Shown: piece by piece, positions 1 to 14,499 of the stretch | Numbering within the stretch: the stretch's first letter is position 1 | How the letters are laid out: each line of letters starts with the position of its first letter | Assembly: GCA_019614645.1 (NCBI GenBank) | Contig: JABWDB010000001.1 | Span: forward strand, 8,787,501-8,851,500 | Direction: 5' to 3' | Length of the DNA: 64,000 nt | Source: Stratiolaelaps scimitus | Taxonomy: Eukaryota; Arthropoda; Arachnida; Mesostigmata; Laelapidae | Position numbers and translations under genes: made by a program | Notes under the pieces: generated by a model | Databases searched by the model: none | What the model was told of the DNA's origin: nothing | The model's input: only the letters and a program-made list of their open reading frames with translations

Positions 1-3000
1 GTACCGTAATGTTTGTGTGGCTTGTTGATTTTCTATTTCTTTTTTGTATGAACTGACTAACGTGTCATCAAGGAAATACTCAGCTTTAAGTACACGACGA
101 CATATATATATATACGTATACATATATGCATGTACGTGTGTCCATGCGATTCACACAGGGGGTAGCCATCTCATCGTCTTGTGGCCATCTGCCATTCGAT
201 GACATGCGAATGGAATCACTCTGTCATTCGGTTCGCAATTGCGTGACATACAGTCCACACATTTAGACGATGTGTGTTGTGAGTTCCGTTGAAATCTGTG
301 CAAATCCCAGCAACAACGGACGGCTTGCTGGATCCGTCACTTAAATCGTAGAAAGTGTTTATTTTTTTCTTTCTATTTTGTTTTCTTTCTATTTCCTTTA
401 GCCTGATGACAGCAACACGATGAAATGGATACTTCACCAGTGGCCGCAAGCGAAACATGATAATGCCCTTGTAGGGTACTCGTGTGCTGTCCTATCGACG
501 CAAGTAACCGACTTAGCAAGAGCGCCATTCACTTCGTTAGTCTGTCAGTCAGATCTGATCAGTAACCAGCCTGAAGTCATCACTCGTTGCGATGCGGTGC
601 ACCACAGAGCTAAAGAGGCGTCATAATGCTATACTATCACCACTGCTACTACTACAACAACAACTACCACTACTACTACTGCCACTAATAATAATGCCGA
701 TGACGATGATGAGATTGCGTGGGCTGGAACATCGCTTCGCGCCAAATAGCGGGAATCATTGATGCGGCTGCTGCGTTAGGCCCAGCTCGAAACGATTGCA
801 AGAGATAACTTCCCGAATCTCGACCGAGGCAGAGATCTTTAGCCGAGCGGCACGTTAATGACCACCACCACCGTCCGTCTTCGTGTATTATAATTACACT
901 ATAGATACTACGAGCGACGTTAGAATTTCGTCTCTTTTTTTTTAGTCGTCCAATGGCTGCGACACTCGCGACGAACAGGCGGGATGGCCAGCGGCGCGAA
1001 CGAGACAGACGTTCTATAATGCACCACTGGATCGGGAACAACGTACGCTATAGTACGAGCATTTCCTGTTCGCATATCGCCGTACACGGACCTGCCGAAT
1101 CGATGTTTTGCCACTTAGGTCTTTTAATGTGTAGCCATAGACGGCGATACCCTTTTACATGGCGTAAGTTATGAACGGTACGGTAGGTAATGTATGCCGA
1201 TCTGACTGTCGAGGCTTGTTGACGAGTGTCCGCCTTCGTAGCTAGCACATCTACGGAAGAGTCGACGTTCTCGCGTTCTCGAATTGTTCATGTGTGAAAG
1301 CTTCGAATGTCATGTTACTCACAAACAGTAAGCTTTTTACAGCCAGCATGAAATTCGGAGGATAGTTTGGATGGCCGCGGACAGCTAGTACAGGATGATC
1401 GTGCTGGTGACCGTGTCAATATTGGATGATGTTTACTTACCGAGTTTTCGTCGTAGCAGAGCGTCCGATGTAGAGTCGACAAAGCATGCCCACATTTATA
1501 CTCGGCTATACGAACCCCGATCAATCGTTGACTGAAATCAATGCAAAAACATAGCTTAGTCGATTATGTACTGCTATGAATAGTTATACCGTAATGCCCG
1601 CTTGTACAATTATCAAATACAAGGTTGATCATATTCCAAAATATAGACAGTCAGATTGGGTGACCTCAAAAGAAACAAACAATTATTACCCACGTAAACA
1701 CATGGTTTTAATAACAAAGTAATGGACTTTTTTTTCTTTTTACACCGTCACCACCACCGAATATATTCCTGAAGTGCTCCATGTAGATATATGGGCACCA
1801 AATTATTTCACGTGTTCAACCCTATGTACAACCCGTTGCTGCGATATGCTGTCGGCCGCGGCCCCCGTTGTGTGAAATTGCAGCTCCTTTAATAAACCAA
1901 TAAAGCTTTTACCTTTACCCGAATCATAAATGACTGTGGCTTATGTTCCCGACACTCAGCATTGATTGAGGTTGTATACACGGAATAATATCGGGTGCAC
2001 ACCAGGTAGACTACCACTAGCCTGTACAAGGTGTCACTGAATGCTTCATGGCGAAATGTTTTGCTAACAGTAGAAATTCACATGGTAAGCGTTTGTGTCA
2101 CATTTCAGCTGCTGTTTCTGCTAATGCTGCCGAATACGCATGGTGTTCGAGCCAATACAGAGAGATGTCCTTGAGTTTTCGACAGCCAGCCTTTGCCCAG
2201 AGCTGGCGGCAATGCCTGCGCCGGACAAACGCTCGCTGGCAAAGGCTAATATTGACCCTGGTAAGGGTGATACACCTGAGTATAGCAGGCAACCAATAGA
2301 TAGAGAGAAATACGTCGAAAGAAGAGGCAAACGAGAGGCAAAGTGAGCGAATAATGTCAAATGATGTCGTTCAACTCAACTCGGCTCGGCCGCCCATTAA
2401 TCACAATGGGACAATAGACTCATCCGCTCACACACAGGCACATACACACCCACATTCGCTTACATGAAGAAAGATGAACAAAGATAGATAGAAGACAGCG
2501 TCGACGATCTATGTGAACAGCGGGCCTATCGATCGGGGTGAGGTGAATAGTTGCGAAGTCAATTTAGAAGACCTACGGCAGAGTGTCACTCTACAGGAGA
2601 TTCTTCCGAGCGATTGCTGCCGCGCGCGGCGCAAGTCAAGGCAAGGCTTAACTAACTAAATACGATAACTAAACGGGCCAGCTTCGTAAGGTAAAGGGCG
2701 GAAGCAGTTCGAGGCTCGACAGTGACATTTGTAAGAGGCGGGACGATTTCGAGACGACCGAAAGGCAGCTTGCTGTACAATAAGACAATCGAAGACCAGC
2801 GAACAGCGGCGGTTTTGCTTGAATCGTGTGGAGAAGAATTGGCCGAGTTCGATGGCATTATCCTCGGAGTAGCAAACAAAACAGCTTAGGCTGACAACGC
2901 CCTGACAAGGTTCGACACGGCTCACGTCGATCTGACTTAGGTATCAAGAGGAAGCGGGGTAGCGCTAAGTGAGGGTGAGCATAACCGAGGGATAACTAAC

Positions 3001-4252
3001 TCCTTGGTGGAGAGTTTGTGTTTCATTTGGATAGAGATTGGTTGCTGATTTGAATGGAAATGTCTCAAAGTGTTTTGTTATTGTCGGGAAAGGTCGCGGG
3101 TTGTTTCGGCAGTCCACTCCGATGTGAGGGGCTCTTGAGCCACCGCGAGATATTTCGTGATAAAGATCGTTCTATATTCGCAAGACAGTAATAATAATAT
3201 TTACAACAACTAGGCTCGTCTGAACTCTGCCGGTTCGGAGAGACGGGGCGTCCCGAATACGCCGTCACGAATCCGATCTTCCTGATTTTCACCGATCTCG
3301 GGACGAAGCTACCTAGAACGATAACATGATCGGGCTTTGCCACGCAGCAACTGAGAGATATTTTATTGCAAAATATCTCATAAGTAATTATCACAATTCG
3401 AAAATATTTCAGACCCAACAACGCGGGCGGTGTCCACCGTATGTCCTGACGTTCACTTATAATTCAGAAAATATAAGAATGGAACCAGTTTATCTAATCT
3501 AATGTTAATCTGTGACTCCGGCCGAGTTCAACAGTCCATTGCGTATATACCCCGCCATTATAAATGCAACCCGATGATGATGGAGAGAATTCATAGTGTC
3601 AAGTGCAAGGCTAGATGGTGAGATTATTATTACGCATAACATCAGATGTTGTACCACTCAAAAAATATATCGCTGTTATTATTATTATTATTGTTTTTAT
3701 TATGGTCCCTGTTATTAATCTGGGACAGAACATTTTCAAAATTAATTGCTGTCACACGCCGGTCCGTTCAACGACTTCGGGTTGACCTGATAGTTGTCTA
3801 CATAAAAATATGGATTTTGATATTATACAATCCTCGAGAGACCGTTCGATTGCTTGAGGTTCCAGAATTTTATTCGATTTGGATAAGAATATATTGGTAG
3901 GTCGTCCTTATTTGATAGAACTCATAATTTATGGAATTATTATACTTGTATCCTTTCTTATCGTTTACCAATTCATGATGCTTTTCGTTAACGTCACAGG
4001 CATTCTCTAGCAATAAATAACCGGGCTTATTTGTACGGCTCATGTGGACGATCTGTTACGATTGGGGCAGATTCGTCGCAAATAGTCGTCACCAAGTTGG
4101 TTTTTTTGTTTGCTGCTACGGCAAAAACCTCGCAGATGCGGCGAAATATACTAACACCTTCGGAATAAACTTTCTGGTAGAACCGATTTTAACGCATTAA
4201 CAGACGAGAATTCAATGCTCCGACGTCCATCAAACTGAATTTCATATTAAAG
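1..4252. other. No supported gene
   Basis: Mixed-composition DNA with short overlapping frames on both strands. An imperfect AT/CATA repeat lies at 102-126. A trinucleotide-rich stretch (CTA/CAA, about 637-700) precedes a GC-richer patch at 700-1,100. Apart from the frame at 2,695-2,889, nothing stands out. Confidence 0.6.
2695..2889 (+). other. Stop-free 64-codon stretch, coding status unclear
   Basis: A forward frame bounded by TAA (2,692) and TAG (2,887) reads with plausible composition, including a helical acidic end (LLESCGEELAEFDGIILGV). Two minus-strand frames are also open over the interval. There is no start codon and no convincing splice acceptor. It is noted only as a candidate. 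Confidence 0.12.
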
Positions 4253-4290
4253 ACTGAGTTTAGGTACTCAGTGAAGGACCTAAACTCAGT
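4253..4290. repeat. Perfect 13-bp inverted repeat
   Basis: ACTGAGTTTAGGT (4,253-4,265) is followed after a 12-nt loop by its exact reverse complement (4,278-4,290). The loop begins ACTCAGTG, repeated again just outside the right arm. No gene is near. The role is unknown. Confidence 0.75.
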
Positions 4291-7200
4291 GCAAAGAGTG
4301 TCGTCCACGTGATCGAACAGGATGTCCACAAAGGATTCGAGCCGGCCGACAAGTCCCTACTTTTACTCCTGAGCCGCCACTGAACACGATCCATTTATTC
4401 CCTGTTCGAGGACCTTTGGATTTTATATATATATATATATTAATCATTCCAATTGGTCACAGTCGGGAGAATGTGAATAATTGAAATAGATATATTACAG
4501 CGAAAATTCACGTCACAATGAATGATCGTCGTGTTTACCCGGGCGAAACGCAGCGCATGCATGTCCTTCACTGATTAAGATGTTTCGAATCGTTGAAATC
4601 GAGTTGGGGGAGAATATGAGGGAAACAGGAGAAAATGAGGTATTTATAATTGGTTCTACTTTATCTGTGATGTATACGAATGTGAGAAGGAGATCACATT
4701 CGATATGTTGTAAGGGACTTCGCCGACTTGTGGTACTTTTGTGACACTTCGATAGCTGACGTCCCATACATAGAACGTAACCCTGCATATGCCTATTGTA
4801 GTGGCTAACAGTGTCTTCAAACTCGAATAAAATTGAGAGTGCGAATGGGAAATGTGTCAATTTGAACTCACATCTAGCACTTTCAAGCGAAATAGGTGCA
4901 ATTTTATGAAGAAAACTTCTAATTCAAAACGAACACAAACTCAACAGAATCGGCACCTAGACCCTGCCAGCGACCTGGTTTAGGTTGCCAAACAATCGCT
5001 CGTTGACCACGAGCAATTGACTACGAATCGAGTAATTCGTTAGAAACCCGTTCGATTCAGCGCGTAATGAGCCACTCCAGTCTTGGCAAGGAGACGTATG
5101 GAGGGCAAGAAAGACTAATCACTCGGATATTTCCGAGAAGCTGCTTAAAGAGGATGAATACACGTCGATGTCTATGAGACACAATTTCCATGATGCTAAA
5201 AATAGGCCGAGAGCAATTAACCCGATTCAGGTATGACTCGAGTTGGATGGCAGTTATAGGGCGATGAGCCATTCGATAGAAGATCGGATAGGTAAACAGA
5301 GAGACGTAATGCAAGTGTTGGATACCCGGATGATACCCAGTGCGTTTGAATTGTGAGTAGGCCACGGTGTTTGGCCAGGCGAAAAGCGGCTTCAATATAT
5401 TTTTTGTATGGGGAGTCTACTTGAGAACGGACGTGTTTGACGGGTTGCAGAAGCAACCGCACATATTTAGTATTAGAGACTTCTCAGTATGTGCCAACGA
5501 TCGTGCATCCACCAGCTTCGAACCAACTCGATGTAATTCATACATATATATGCGATCATCTATACGCTATAGGCCGAACGCTGACTGAATCGGTCAGAGG
5601 GCGGTTGAAGCTCTTCAATATCTTTGAGTATGAGGTCCCTGAGTTAGCCATGTTTGTAGTCTAAAAGCTGACTTCATTTTAGACATTAGTCCATAATGAA
5701 TAATGTAGCGTTAGCCGATAAATGCCACACAGCAGCCGCGATGTCACAAACCAATTTACTGCTACATGGTAATTAGGTAAAAGTTCTACTGCTGAGCATA
5801 ATTCTCTCGGCAGCATAAACACTGCAGAAAACTGACAGTCTAGCCGGGGCATACAGCTATAAACAGATGAGTTCGTGTATATAGTATATCGTATGTGAAT
5901 CAACTCTTTGAGCAAAGGTTATAAATATCTTCGAACGGCTCGGCCCGCCAGAGGACCCGTCATCGACGCGCGCTCGGCGAACAAACACCACCAGCTCTCA
6001 GTAGTTAGCATTTCGAATGAAGATGTCTCGCGTGCGTGCAATTCGTTAAACCATCTGTCACTGTTCGCAACAACGAACATCCGCATACACAATGCACACA
6101 ATGTAGTTTATCAGGACAATTTCGTATGTCTAGCACGTACTGGTGTCGGCCGGATCGAGCAATATTGGCCGCATCGTTCGACGAACGGTTACCACCGGGA
6201 GGTCGTGAGTTCTACATGAGCACATTGCGTGCATTACTAAACACGAACGCATAGAGATGTAGCCATCCTGTTAAAAGAGTCGTAAAAACGTTGCTAGCCG
6301 CGATGGGAGCGGCCCGTATTCTCAAGCAGCAGAAATCCTCAGCAGATTCGTGGGTTATTCTTCGTGTCGCGGAGACGTTTCACGCGGCGGCTGTCTCTTT
6401 CTCTCTTGATGGCCCTTGTATTCGGTTTCTGTGAAATGTCCACAAACATTGTGTACTTCTTATGCCTGTGGCTTAAGACACATCCCTCGGACGCGCCGGC
6501 GATCACACGCCGTATACTGTAAACAGCAGACGATTAAAGGTGGATTTTTCACATTTGTATTGCGGCCACAAACGGCTAGTTTGTAGCTAGGACACGATAG
6601 CGAGAGGACGTTGTTCTCTGTGGCGCAGTGCTGCGGCTGTTGTCAGCCATGGTGATCTGGCACGCGATGACTATGGCTTATCTATATCGTATGCGGTAAG
6701 TAGTTTGCAGATGAACGCCGAATCATAGACGATTGTGTTCTCTCTGAGGTGAATAGATCTTTTACACATGGACGGGGAGGGGTAGGGTACAATCGGCCCA
6801 TTTATTGAACTTCTAACAAAGCTAGTGCTATGTTTACGTCGAGCCCCCCTTCGTGGTAAAATGCTTTATGGTTTAGCGCGGTAGGCCGGTCGATGTCAAC
6901 GAATGCTGGCTGCATCTCATTGTTAACCAACTGTCAACTTCTTCAGTGCCGAACACTTCTCCAGCTTGTGTCTGCTTTTTATTGAAATGTTGGATACAAC
7001 CTGGCGCGTCACTACAAGACACGAATCAAATGTTGAGGGCGGGTTGTGCTCTGGTACGCAAATGGACACACCAATGGATACACCATGTTTCGGGCCCATA
7101 TGCACAAAGGCTGTGCTTTTATGCTATAACATAATGCAATCGATCACGTCCATTGTATTCGAGCGTGCGGCCCTCATTATCTTACTATCATCTTAGTACG

Positions 7201-9379
7201 GGCGTCAAAGAAGGAACGAAAGCATGGCCTGAACCCGGTTGTCTAATGCCAATGCGTGTCGTTTTGCCACGTCTCTCCTGTGGCGCGATTTATTTGTCAG
7301 GGACAGGCCTGATCAGGACCAGTGAACAAGCAATATATCACACATTTGTCAGTGCAGTCCCGGTTCACACTGTGCCCTTATTCACGCTCTGCCTGCTGAT
7401 GGTGAATACTTAAATTATTGTCGTTGCCAACAACGACCTTTTGGGTGACCACCCAAGAGCGATGGTCGCTCGCAGAGCTATGCAAGAGCTCATGCGCGAG
7501 CACACACACACACAAACCGTCGAAACGGATGAGTAAAACGCGTGTTTCGCTGTATAATCTAATATCTCTTCGTCGCTGGAGAATTCAGTAGAGAAGCATG
7601 AAATTCTCAAGTCAAAGCTCTGACCTAGATAACAACTCGATGAAGGACAAGCGTGCCACTACGAAGAGAGGGAACGTGCATGGTCCTGTCCCGTTCGAAG
7701 ACGTCATATGCTACATCAGGCCAAGTTCGTGGAGTTTGTTGGCCTAGTAAACCCCGCCGATCGAGAGTTTCACTAAAAATCAACTGCTCAGTTTTAAAAA
7801 TTCACTTCATCTCATAGCTAACACGTAGATTTCGCTCTCACGCTATTTGAATCTTCGCCGGTCAAAATAACGTGATCCAACTCGGCATACACTCGATCAA
7901 AGTGTCATCTTGCATCATTTGTAATGACGTCGGTCGAATTCGGCGAAACAATGGCCAGCTTGCTCCAAAGCAAGCAACTGCCTTCCGCAATATACGATCG
8001 TATCGACATGCAAATGTAACACCTACAGTGCATATAGTTCTTTAGCAGAGCCCAGCCTGATTTCATGAATCCTACCGCTGAAGATATTACGTCCAATGTA
8101 TTGAAAATAATTACAGGGTGACAAAGATACATCTTCGGAATATTATGCGTATGATATCTTGACAGCAAGCATAACCTCTTTCCTTTATCGAAAACTCCTA
8201 ACTGCTCGAAAAGCTAAGCGAAACGTATAGCGACTCGTGACATGCGAAGGAACCCACGACGTGGATTACATCCACCACATTTTTGCAGGGAGAAATTATG
8301 ATATTAAAAAAAATTGATATTTGAAAAAAAATTATCCTCCTTCTATCAACATACCGATGTCGGCCTGGTGAGCGGTCTTTCCCTGGTTTCAATTTTTCCA
8401 GCAGACGCGGGGTTCAGTTATCCCGAATATGTTCAATGAGTATGGCCGCCACTTTTATATTCCTTTGAATGAAACGCGCACTTATGTCATCTCCTATAGA
8501 CATATCTATTTCCATATTTGCACTGGTGTTTGTCGATCCCGTCGTCAGGTGTCGACCATGGCCGGAGGACACGATCTGCTAATAAATCACACACAATTGC
8601 ACGCCATCCACGAGCACCAGCAAGGTAGCATCGAACTTAATTGATACAGCTCGCTGGCAAGAACTAGCTACGATCGAAGATACAGGTAAAAGCGATAGAT
8701 ATTTGAGCCGTTGTTGGAACGATGTCCTCATCTATTTATCAATCTATCATTGATCTATGATAGTTGTGTGCACTAGGGCTGAGAGCGAAACCGAAATTGA
8801 GGCACATTACGGAAAGAGAGATCGGGAAGGTCCCGGGTAAAACCTTTCATGACATAGGCATACGCACACTTAATCTTAACGCCCGATGGCTACCCCGTCT
8901 GCGTACAGTCTACCCTTGGTAAAGCCGATTTCTGGCGTCATGAATGACCCACGTGAGACTTCGAGGATGAGCCGGTTTATTGCTGTGAGAGAAGAACGAG
9001 AAGATCTGTGTGAGAAAGGGCCGAGCTGAGAGGGCCGTTCGCCAAGCCAAGCCGTGACTAGCAGAGTCGAGCCAACGGGGACGGATGATCGACTTAGCTA
9101 GGTGATCAGAGAAAGGAGAAATATGCCGGGAAACCTGCCCAAGAGGATCGGATATGTCCAGGGAGGCGGCCAGCAGGTCCCATCAGAGCTATGATAGATT
9201 TAAATATTAACTTAGAAATTGAAAATGAGTAACGGCATCACAGCGACTTTCCGCCGTTCGGACGCGAAATCGTCACCATGTTATTTCACGACGTAGCACG
9301 TTATTACCGTCAGCGTCGTTGACGTACACAAAACCAAATAGTGGAAATTAAATATGTAATGTGCAGTATTCGGTCACAG
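4291..9379. other. No supported gene
   Basis: Several 60-110-codon frames occur on both strands, but none has a recognised motif or a splice pair. A short CA run lies near 7,499-7,515. Poly-A-rich AT sequence lies at about 8,306-8,333. Confidence 0.6.
4424..4441. repeat. (TA)n microsatellite
   Basis: Nine TA units in AT-rich DNA with no gene nearby. Confidence 0.9.
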
Positions 9380-9477
9380 GTTCTTGTAGAAAGTCGTCAA
9401 CAGTTCCATAGGGGGGGCGGCCATGGTGTTGGCATGCATTAGCATGCCAACACCCCCCTTAAAAGTTCTTGTAGAAA
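9380..9477. repeat. Hairpin flanked by 13-bp direct repeats
   Basis: A perfect 13-bp stem (9,425-9,437 with 9,442-9,454, GGTGTTGGCATGC) has a 4-nt loop, ATTA. Outside it a G7 run (9,411-9,417) can pair with a C run (9,455-9,458) after a bulge. Exact copies of GTTCTTGTAGAAA lie on either side at 9,380-9,392 and 9,465-9,477. A charged forward open frame (9,423-9,689) overlaps it, but coding is unproven. Confidence 0.7.
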
Positions 9478-11334
9478 ACCAAACACAAAATGAGCAAACA
9501 TCAGACACCGAGGAGAAGGACCATGTTGCCTTATTATCCCCGCCCTCGATTCCATACGAAGGAGAGCCAGCCATAAGGTCTAAGTCGTCTCGCCGGTTCT
9601 TCAGGTCCAGCAGGCTCAGAAGGAAGGAAAGATACGGAAACGAGCAGACGGATGAGCAGGCCGCGACAGTGGTACCAGCTATTTCGTAGCAAGATATATG
9701 GAGGGTACAGCTGCTCCGGGCTCGCGATGTCCGTCGAGTTGCTAGCCAGCTTGGCTTGTACAGCAAGCGAAGAAGAATATCTACGCTGGTAGCAAGCCGG
9801 ATACATGCATATATAGGCCTATGTGTCCAGGCAGGCCTTCGCTGCGACTAACATCAGGAACGGCATTAATGATCCAGTCACAGAAAAACACTCTGGCACG
9901 TTCGCAACGAGACGCATATGATCGAAATATACCGGCTTTTCTAACATTTCATACCAAGCAGTGTGGGTGAGTTATGGTGAGTTAGGGCGCTTGATGCATC
10001 TGTGAAGTTGTAGCTGTTGTTGTTGTTGTTATTAGACCCAGCACTGATCTCGTGGCTGGCGGGGACCGTGAGAGCAACACGACGGATAGACGCGTCTCAT
10101 AGACACCTATACCATTTAGTTCAATACGTTAGTTATGCCGGCGTAGACGAAACATTGTGCATTGAACCCAATATATATTTATATATATGTATAGTAGAAC
10201 CTGCGGGGGTTACCTACAGCGGCTGTTGTAAAAGCGGATGGGCCTCGAAGTAAAAAATGACAATGATATTTTATTTCGTACAAATGGGCGCAATGAGAAA
10301 TCTCTGCGAGGACGGCTTACCGCGTTCCCTAAAACCCGCAAAGGTCCTCCGCTATCGAGGAAATCACTGCAAATCGTTTTCGAACCGTTTGCTTCGCCTT
10401 CTATTTGGTGGTGGCGGTGGTCCCCTTCAGACATCTTGACGAATGGCAAAGTCATACGCTCTAAACACGTTCAAGCCGACTGTTCTCCCTTGAGCTTTTG
10501 GGATGCTCACTACATCTGGACACTTTCAAACCGAGAGGGCTGACATTGGAATCACGAAAAAGGGTGTTCTGTCTGGCACATTTACGTGACAAATGTACTT
10601 TTTTTGGGTTGAGAGGATGGTGGTAAAATGAACGATCTGAAAAATCGCCATAAACCACTATTTATCAGGAGACGACGACGAGTATCACAGGAAAATGAGA
10701 ATCGTCAGTGGTCGATCGGTGTGCCGTGGCAGTGCACAAGATACAGGTTGTGTTATATCTAAGGTCGGCAGCGTCTGAAATGAATTTTCTTACCGGTTGG
10801 TCAGCTTAGCCCAATGAACATTCCAGCAGTACATTGATTCTATTATCATATAATTAGCATCGCTTATTAAGGTAACAAACGAAGACCCTAGAGCTTCAAA
10901 GAATTACGTAGAAGTGCTTAGGCGCATTCAGAGACTTTCTACACACTCACGATAATGCGTAGATGTAAACACTGTGTGTCATCCATAGAAATATAAGCCA
11001 CCGCTCTGATCAGACAACCGATCTCTTGCAGCGTGCTGACGTGGGTGGCATCCGACGACTGTCGTTAGCGTATTTTCCACAATGATCAAATCAGGCATCC
11101 AAGCTTTACCGGATCGTTGAGATGTTCGTCAGGCATCTTCAAGAGCGAAGAAGGAAATTGAAAAGCAAACATAGCTCAGGAATAAATGAATCAGCTCAGA
11201 GCCGTCATAAATTCATCATTCCAATGATATAGTCGGGACTGCACCCTTTCGTGGCAGAACGATGTGCAGTGTTTTTTTGGACAAAAATTTAGTGATTTAT
11301 TTCGTTCGGTGATGAGGTGCTCCTTTTTTATCTC

Positions 11335-11358
11335 GTAGTAGTAGTAGTAGTAGTAGTA
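11335..11358 (+). repeat. (GTA)8 microsatellite
   Basis: Eight perfect GTA units. Confidence 0.9.
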
Positions 11359-11500
11359 TTTGCAGATAAAATATCTGTTGCAGAAATTCTATCAGTGGAT
11401 ATAGCAAAAAAAAAAGAGAAGAGGTGAAATGCAATATATTATAAATATTGTTTCAAGCTGTTAACACTGTAATACTTGTTTGCGGGAAAAGAAATTTAAC

Positions 11501-11514
11501 ATATATATATATAT
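11501..11514. repeat. (AT)7 microsatellite
   Basis: Seven perfect AT units in intergenic-looking DNA. Confidence 0.85.
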
Positions 11515-12543
11515 ACGAACCAAGCAAACTATTTAATTAGGATTTCTGATATGAGGATAATGAAACTAATCGAATCTTCTGAGGTAATTCTATAAACTAG
11601 AACGATTTCGTCGTACAGCAAATAGTCACTTGCTCAAGCAAAGGCATATCGAAAGGTGGTATATTTGTCAGCGAGACACAGTTGATTCACCTATGATGCT
11701 CTTGTTGCGCTGAATATTTATCGAGATTATGGTAATATCGAATCAGGCAACTGTATACACTTATTGTCTGACAATCACGTACTCACAGAGTAAAATTATC
11801 GCATTAATATTCAGCTCATTAGGTTGACTAGCATTGATGCAGTTCATCGTACCGGATGTAGCAAGAATTATGGGACGCCATTAAGCAAGCGACCCTTTGA
11901 TCGTAAAGGCGACTTTGCTGTCAGTGTTAGACACTCGATTTCCATAGACCGGGAAATCACTCGGGCTCCTTTATTTTCACGTGATCGTTTGTGTGACCGC
12001 ATCTTTACGCTAGGGAACATTTTGCCCATTGCTAGCTAGACCTTGCTAGCCAGATTTTATGGCTAAGTTGTTATTCACGAACAGTCTGTCGCTGCGCATC
12101 TACAAAACAACTCGAACGAAATCAGCAACAAAACGCAGTCGTCTTTCGCTGGGTTAAGTACAATATTGTGACTCGCTAATATAATACATACGCTATGCAT
12201 TACCATCACAGCTGGCCATCCATCTCAACTACACTGCTCTTATCGTCTTCTCTAACTAAAACGAAAGTATAATCTAAATTTATTTTCTGTATATTCTGCA
12301 TTTTAGTTCATGCTGACTTTAAAGGTCCTGTATATTTACGTTTTTTTTAAATCAATAAATAAATGAATCTGCGAAATAGTCGTATTATATAATGATGGGC
12401 ATAAAATGGTGGAGTTTGCCATTATAAATATATATATATCAAATCGGGACGCTTAAACCGATAAGCGATCTATCTGGGATCGCTGGGTCGAGTACATCTA
12501 GAGCTCTGGATAAAAGAGCAATAGATAAGGATTGCCTCTGTAA

Positions 12544-12562
12544 TATATATATATATATATAT
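12544..12562. repeat. (AT)n microsatellite
   Basis: A pure AT run of about nine units. A 10-nt C homopolymer follows 110 bp later at 12,675-12,684. Confidence 0.85.
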
Positions 12563-13350
12563 ACGTATATTAGGATCTTTCCTCCTGCAACACCTTTCCC
12601 TCGCTGTGAGGCAGAGGGGCAATGCCATTGCATTCCTCGCGACAATGTCGGCCTCGACACCGGTCCCCAACTGACCCCCCCCCCAATAATCACTAGAAAC
12701 AATTATTGTATGTTTAAAAAAAAAATTGTTTTGCCACCTATATAAATATATATGTGTGTGTGCGTATGTTCGGGCGACATTGTTGCAAGTACAAGCAGAA
12801 TAATTTGCCACTATTCTTTATGTGTTCGATTTTACCCGTAGCTCTTCCTCACAACATTAGTTCCGTACGCTGTACACCATAGTAATAATATTAATTGGGG
12901 TAGTAACAGGCAGGCATAATGAAATTTGAAATCAGAACCCCCACCTTCTCTGTTCGTATTCACAAAAAAAAGTGATTTCTCGCAAAATCTATGAGGTGGC
13001 TCTCGTTTTTCCACGACCGGCTTTTTACGGCGGACTCCACATATTCTAACTCAGTCCGACCTGATCAACAATGGGACCGCTTAGATCAGCTGTGACCACC
13101 ATTTAAATTCTGCCGCCGACGCCCTCTCTGTGTTTGGCAATGTTCTCCTTGTCGAAGTTTCGATACGCCTCTCTACACACGTTTTGCTCGATCGACAGGG
13201 ACAGCAACAACGGCAATCTCCGCCAAGATAATGTCGGAATCGCCCAGTGACAGGAGATCGTGTCACTGCTAAAGATCGATGCCGCACGCATCGATTTTGC
13301 TGCAAAGTCGATTCTGCCGCTTTTTCACTGTGTTTTTCTTTTTCGGGGGG

Positions 13351-13366
13351 GACGGACGGACGGACG
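13351..13366 (+). repeat. (GACG)n tetranucleotide repeat
   Basis: About four GACG units after a G-run, inside a GC-rich stretch with several overlapping open frames. Confidence 0.8.
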
Positions 13367-14499
13367 CCACAGTTCAGCGTTGGACAGACAACACCACGAC
13401 GACGTCAACGCGGCGGCGGCAGCAGGCCAAGCGAACCCCCTGCGGTGTCGGGAAATCATCCGGTTCATGCATCGATCAAAGTGGCGTTCGGGCGCTCTTC
13501 AAATATCGAGATCGAAGATAACACTCTCTCGTGAGCGTATGACTTCGAGACGAGTGTTCGTCGCTGGCAACCCCTCATCATATGGCGTCAATTTGAATTC
13601 GCTGTATAGGATAACAATGGTACCCGTACACAGGCAAATGCCGTTTAATAAAGCTTACGAGGCTACTTTTTTTTTGTGGCTCGTGAATAGCTGTATTCAA
13701 AAGCCTACCTTAGGAATGTAAATAAATAAATAATGCTGGTAGCCTGTTCGTTGAACTTACCAATATTATCGGCAATTCAATTGTGATAATTGTTGTATCC
13801 GCTCGATTCAACTGAATCAAGTGCGGCGTTGACCAGGATTGGTAGACGACTCGAAATACGTTGGCGATTCGATTCCACCTCTGATTGATGTTCAGTAAAA
13901 TGACCACGAGTGTAGAGCTGCTCCGCATTAGACAAGAACCCAGCCTTCTATAACATGGTGGAAACTGCAGGCTGTAATTGGGTTTGTTTGGTCTCACATA
14001 CACATGTACGAGCCCAGCGAGCTTTCTCCATCTCTCTGCATCTCTCTCCCTCTCCCGCTTTCCCTGTCTCGATAAAAAAAAATAGCTCATAATATCGAGC
14101 GGGTGTTTTGAGAGCTCTGCCGAAAGGAATAGCTGTTATCACTAGAAGAATGTGATGATGTCACACGGGATCAATTCCATGCTACGCAAATGAGAAACCC
14201 GATCAATGTAATATATCAGCGTTTTGAGTGGCCTTCATTCTGTCAGGCGAATAATTTCCATCGACGAGAATCCACTCAGCGTAGCGTTATCTTTCTCTAA
14301 CTTGGCCACGTGGTGTTGCAGGGTTCATACGACTCGTATGTAATATTGATTTGTTTACACACAATCGCACACCTCCACCCTTATAAATGGGCATTATACA
14401 TTATACATCTACATAAATAGGCGCTTACACCTGGCACTTTTGTTCATTCGTAATTTGCGCGGGCTAGAATTATTGATTGCGGGATACCGCTGTCTGTGA

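Larger units (their letters stand above)
9690..14499. other. No supported gene
   Basis: Includes a forward 101-codon frame (10,238-10,543) and a 153-codon frame (13,260-13,721) within a GC-rich area. Neither has convincing splice or codon support. A short GTT run lies near 10,016-10,031. The rest is AT-rich. Confidence 0.55.

Noticed and set aside
13260..13721. 153-codon forward frame
   Set aside because: It overlaps two other open forward frames in a GC-rich tract, and no motif or splice evidence was found.
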